A DNA stretch of 64,000 nucleotides from Patiria pectinifera. Taxonomy: Eukaryota; Echinodermata; Asteroidea; Valvatida; Asterinidae. The stretch is taken from contig CM057135.1 of NCBI GenBank assembly GCA_029964075.1, positions 27,145,366 through 27,209,365 on the forward strand. The letters run 5' to 3'. Below are positions 60,732 to 64,000 of the stretch, one piece after another (the first letter of the stretch is position 1; the number at the start of each line of letters is the position of its first letter). The notes beneath the pieces are model-generated. The model was given only the letters and a program-made list of their open reading frames with translations. It searched no databases and had not been told where the DNA came from. The position numbers and the translations under genes were made by a program.

Positions 60732-63604
60732 TACTGTTGTAAGTTGCAAACTGCAGCGCTTGGGGATATACATGACGTGAATGTTGCATCACAAAGTGTG
60801 ATGTAACCAAAGTAGTTACAAGTTAAGGTTCTGTGTTTGCATCCTCGTTATAGCCAGGGCAGTCTTACGTTGTGTAAGACGGCCTGGAAAACCGAGTCCC
60901 AATCTTTTATTGATGCGCATCGTCAGCCAATCAGATTCTCTGTGTGGACTTCGTGGCGTTGTCCTATACACGCAATGAATATTCAGGTTTGGAAAACAGG
61001 CTCAACTTTGTCAGCCAATTGGAGAGCGCCTTTCTGGACGGTACAGTGCGCTACCATTTTATTTAGTCGATCCATTCTGGGTCAGCTTTTGCAATTGGTC
61101 AGTCCCTTTTTGGTAGTGTTCATGAATAATTAATCTTACGAGATAAAATTTGGAAAGACATGCACTCGGTTTCCCAGGGTACGGATGTTTCCTTTTGTTT
61201 TGGTTCATTCAACCTTGGAAAAGAAAAGCCTGAAACGTGGGAAATGACAAATTACGATTTTCTTTTTCGTCATTGCATTGTATTGTTTTAAAGACTAAAA
61301 AAATGCTCCTTCAACTGTTGCTCTGCCATTCGTTGTCCAATCGGACATTGAGTTGCATAAAATCCTATTAAATAATTATGACCCAAAAACGCCAATAATC
61401 CATGACAGTTACTTTATTTTCAGTTTGCAAAGAGGAATCATTCGCGATTGCATTTATGGGGGTATGGTCGTAGCTCACTATTTGTTTAATATCCAAACTA
61501 ACGATTGAATGAATACGTTAAAGGCATTGTGATTATTTGCATTTATCCCAAAAGTATCATTTCACGGGGTGTTTAGTACCAGTACGATCTTTAATCCAAG
61601 TAAGCTTTTTGATAATTTTCGGTAGATTATACATACCGAATAACAGTGTAGGTGATTTCCAACGATCAGTCAATTGACTGATTTTTGGAAATCGGCTTTC
61701 GTGATCAAATTCTTTATGCTTGGTGTCTCACTGTTTTCTCGAAAAGTGTAATATCCACTGAGCGGAAACTTCAACGGGTTAGGTTTTGAACAGTCTTCTT
61801 TGGATTTTGAGTGTTATTATTGAAAACGAACAAAATACATGGAAAGCAAACGGTCCTATTATGCATTTAGGAACTAAACGGCACCACCTACATAAAGGAT
61901 CTATGCTCGGTCGTCAGTCACTGCAGTCAAACCGTGACACTTCACGTTCTTTGCATAATACTCTGTCTTCAAATTTCAGTCGGTCGTTCGTCAAGATTAG
62001 GCTCATGTTGTTGACAATTTTCATGGGGGCAACGAGTAGTCGATTCCCACCAAATCCCTTTTTCAAAGTTTCATAAAAAATCATGTGCGGGTGGAATTCT
62101 GATAATTTGAAAAACATCCCTGAAACAATAAGTGGTGTCATGATAATCTACCACGCATATACGGTAAATCCCACAGCGCGTTGCTTCATCATGACATTGG
62201 GTGAGTTGAAGTGCGTGGGTTTTGATACGCGTCAACTTAATCTACTGGGACCATTTCCATACAGCTGCCAGCACATTAGAAAATTGCTAAGCACCGACAT
62301 GTGCTTAGCGCAACATGCAATTTGCTCAGGAAGTCTGGTTACCATACAGTCTGAAATTCAATGTATAATGTGGATGGTTCTCGGCCGATTTTGGCTTACT
62401 GTAAGACCTAAATTTGCCGAGCCGTGTTTTTTTGCTAGCAGCTCAATGAGATTGCCCCTAAAGGTTTCCTCCCACACCTCGTACTGACGTACACACTTCC
62501 TTCACCCACGTCCACGTGTGAACTCGGCTTTTGGGGGTGAAGAAATTGCGGTGTTTTTTTGTTAAGACTGAAAAACCGCTGGGGACAAAAACCTGCATAT
62601 TGATCACGATGAATGATCGTTTGAATACAATTCAGACAAGTTGAGACAACAATCTTTTACAATGAAAAACGTCAGATTTTTGGCTAGCTGTGGTAAACAT
62701 AACATTAATTTTAGGAACTTGACGTGATATTATTGTCTGCTTTTTGTGTGTGGATATTCTGGTCTGAAATTGTAAATATTTTCTTCGTATTATAAAGGTT
62801 CTCGGTTCTTACAAATCTGGTGAAAGTTTGTTCGTGTCTCACTCGATTCGCCATAATTTTCAACAAGGCACTTTCGTTCTCTAAAATACTTTAACAAAGA
62901 GTGCACTTGAGTCCAAATATTGATCCTTGCTTAAAATCTCAATAGTCATTGCATTTTAATAAGCATCTTACTCTATAAGATATGTCGTTGCAAGAACAAC
63001 TTCAAAATGCCATTTTTCATGGACTAGTTGAACAATTTATTTAAAACCAAAAAAACGGACTTAATGAAAAGAAAATAAAGGCTGTGGTCGTCGTCAGTCG
63101 TCCTGTCATTTCACTGCAGAGTAAAGGATTACATTGCATTACTAATGTGGCAACACTGAAATGAGACAAAACGGCGGCTTGTATTCCAGACCAATGCAAA
63201 GGGCACGGTAAGGCAGAGTTGCATTAGTCTCAACCGCAGCGACTGTCTGCGACCTATTGTGATCATGATCTCTGCGTCCACGATGTGTTTCGAAGTTATA
63301 GGCCGTTTCAGTATTTGGTTTCGCATTTGTAATTTGCTAGATGTTTTCTGCATGCTGACTCACAAAAAAGGCAATGACATTCTCTCTTCATAAGACGCAA
63401 GGAGCCTAAGATAGCCTACCTATAACCGAAAGGCCGGTTCATATCATATTAATAACTCGGTGCGAAAGAGCAGGCGAACGCGACTTTGGGACGTTATGGC
63501 AAGTAATCGCGCTGTGAATTTCATTTTCCTAAAGACAAATTCGCTTCGCATTCGCAGCTTTAAGACTTCGGGCAGTTATTTAGTGAATTTATTCTCCTTT
63601 TTCA
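60732..63604. other. Intergenic stretch, no gene seen
   Basis: A segment at 61665-61780 is related to 54835-54975. The open frames at 60837-61133 and 62083-62487 match no family I recognise and show no splice context or conserved motif, so I do not call them genes. Confidence 0.45.
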
Positions 63605-63643
63605 GTCCAAATCTTTTTTGGGCAGTCCAAATCTTTTTTGGTA
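63605..63643. repeat. Short tandem duplication
   Basis: 'cagtccaaatcttttttggg' occurs twice in direct succession with a 19-base period. Confidence 0.9.
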
Positions 63644-64000
63644 GTGTTCGTTAGTCATTTTATTTTGGCCACGTCTAATACACATTCGTCAGAGTCGGTC
63701 ACATGGTCTTGGCTGGGTAATAAGTCCAGGAGTGGTTGGTCAGTATGGTCGGTCCGTTGTTTGGGTTTTGGGTTCTTTTATCAGTCCGTACAAAATACAT
63801 TCTTCGTCAGTCCGTCTTGTTCCTCTGTGTGCAACGTGATTTCTTCAGCAAACCATTCAATTCAAACTCTAAGGCAAAACTCATGACATTTTTCTCCAAC
63901 GCGAACGCAGAAGGAGTAAATTAACCCAACTATCGACAGGTAGTGTGAACATTCCTCAAAATACGCGAAAATTGTCCGCAGCACACAACGCGGCTCGCAC
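63644..64000. other. Unassigned sequence at the right edge
   Basis: 'cagtccgt' and 'cggtccg' strings recur, but I see no gene or element with defined ends. Confidence 0.4.

Noticed and set aside
60837..61133. 98-codon frame in the right intergenic region
   Set aside because: No recognisable domain, no splice or promoter context, and composition like its surroundings.
62083..62487. 134-codon frame at the right end
   Set aside because: The longest frame there, but without a known motif or a paralogue in the window. Length alone is not enough in 11 kb of unassigned DNA.

Overview
This is a window of animal nuclear DNA with split genes, canonical GT-AG introns and dense mobile elements. The repeat style (poly-G tracts followed by 'gttacgccactg', many 'taggcctac' and 'acatgtac' strings) and the LARGE-type glycosyltransferase suggest a marine invertebrate deuterostome, perhaps an echinoderm. 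That placement is an inference with low confidence. No prokaryotic features, CRISPR array, rRNA gene or convincing functional tRNA gene was seen.

Left part (about 1-27.6 kb): a cluster of five partial or complete copies of one SLC16-like monocarboxylate transporter gene. They are called A (-, exon 1 at 4080-4290 plus a stub of exon 2 near 2448-2461), B (+, exons 1-2, 6059-7037), A' (-, exon 1, 12726-12936), C (+, exons 1-4, 14879-18426) and D (+, exons 1-4, 22072-25555). A/B and A'/C form two head-to-head pairs with alignable upstream DNA; D repeats the plus-strand half. No copy is undamaged as read: C carries three single-base losses in homopolymers, and D has an open frame through exon 3 but has lost 31 bp that include the end of exon 3 and its splice donor. 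A 5'-truncated LINE with endonuclease and reverse transcriptase domains (9193-12359) sits in intron 1 of A', flanked by an 8-bp target duplication; copy A preserves the matching unoccupied site.

Middle part (about 27.6-35 kb): no gene recognised. It is packed with non-autonomous transposons and hairpins, several with clear TA or TTAA target duplications, plus tRNA-like SINE sequence and a nested block of direct and inverted repeats.

Right-centre (35.4-52.7 kb, + strand): a complete LARGE gene of 17 coding exons encoding 732 residues. It has one N-terminal membrane anchor, a short coiled coil, and the GT8 and GT49 domains, each with a DID (DXD) motif. All introns are GT-AG and all phases join. 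Its introns and 3' UTR hold SINEs, a LINE tail, a pogo-like element and a GGTCTC minisatellite. A polyadenylation signal lies at 52698-52703.

Right end (52.75-64 kb): no gene recognised; poly-C tracts, a tandem duplication, a TTAA-flanked element, a 1.3-kb TIR element and otherwise unassigned sequence.
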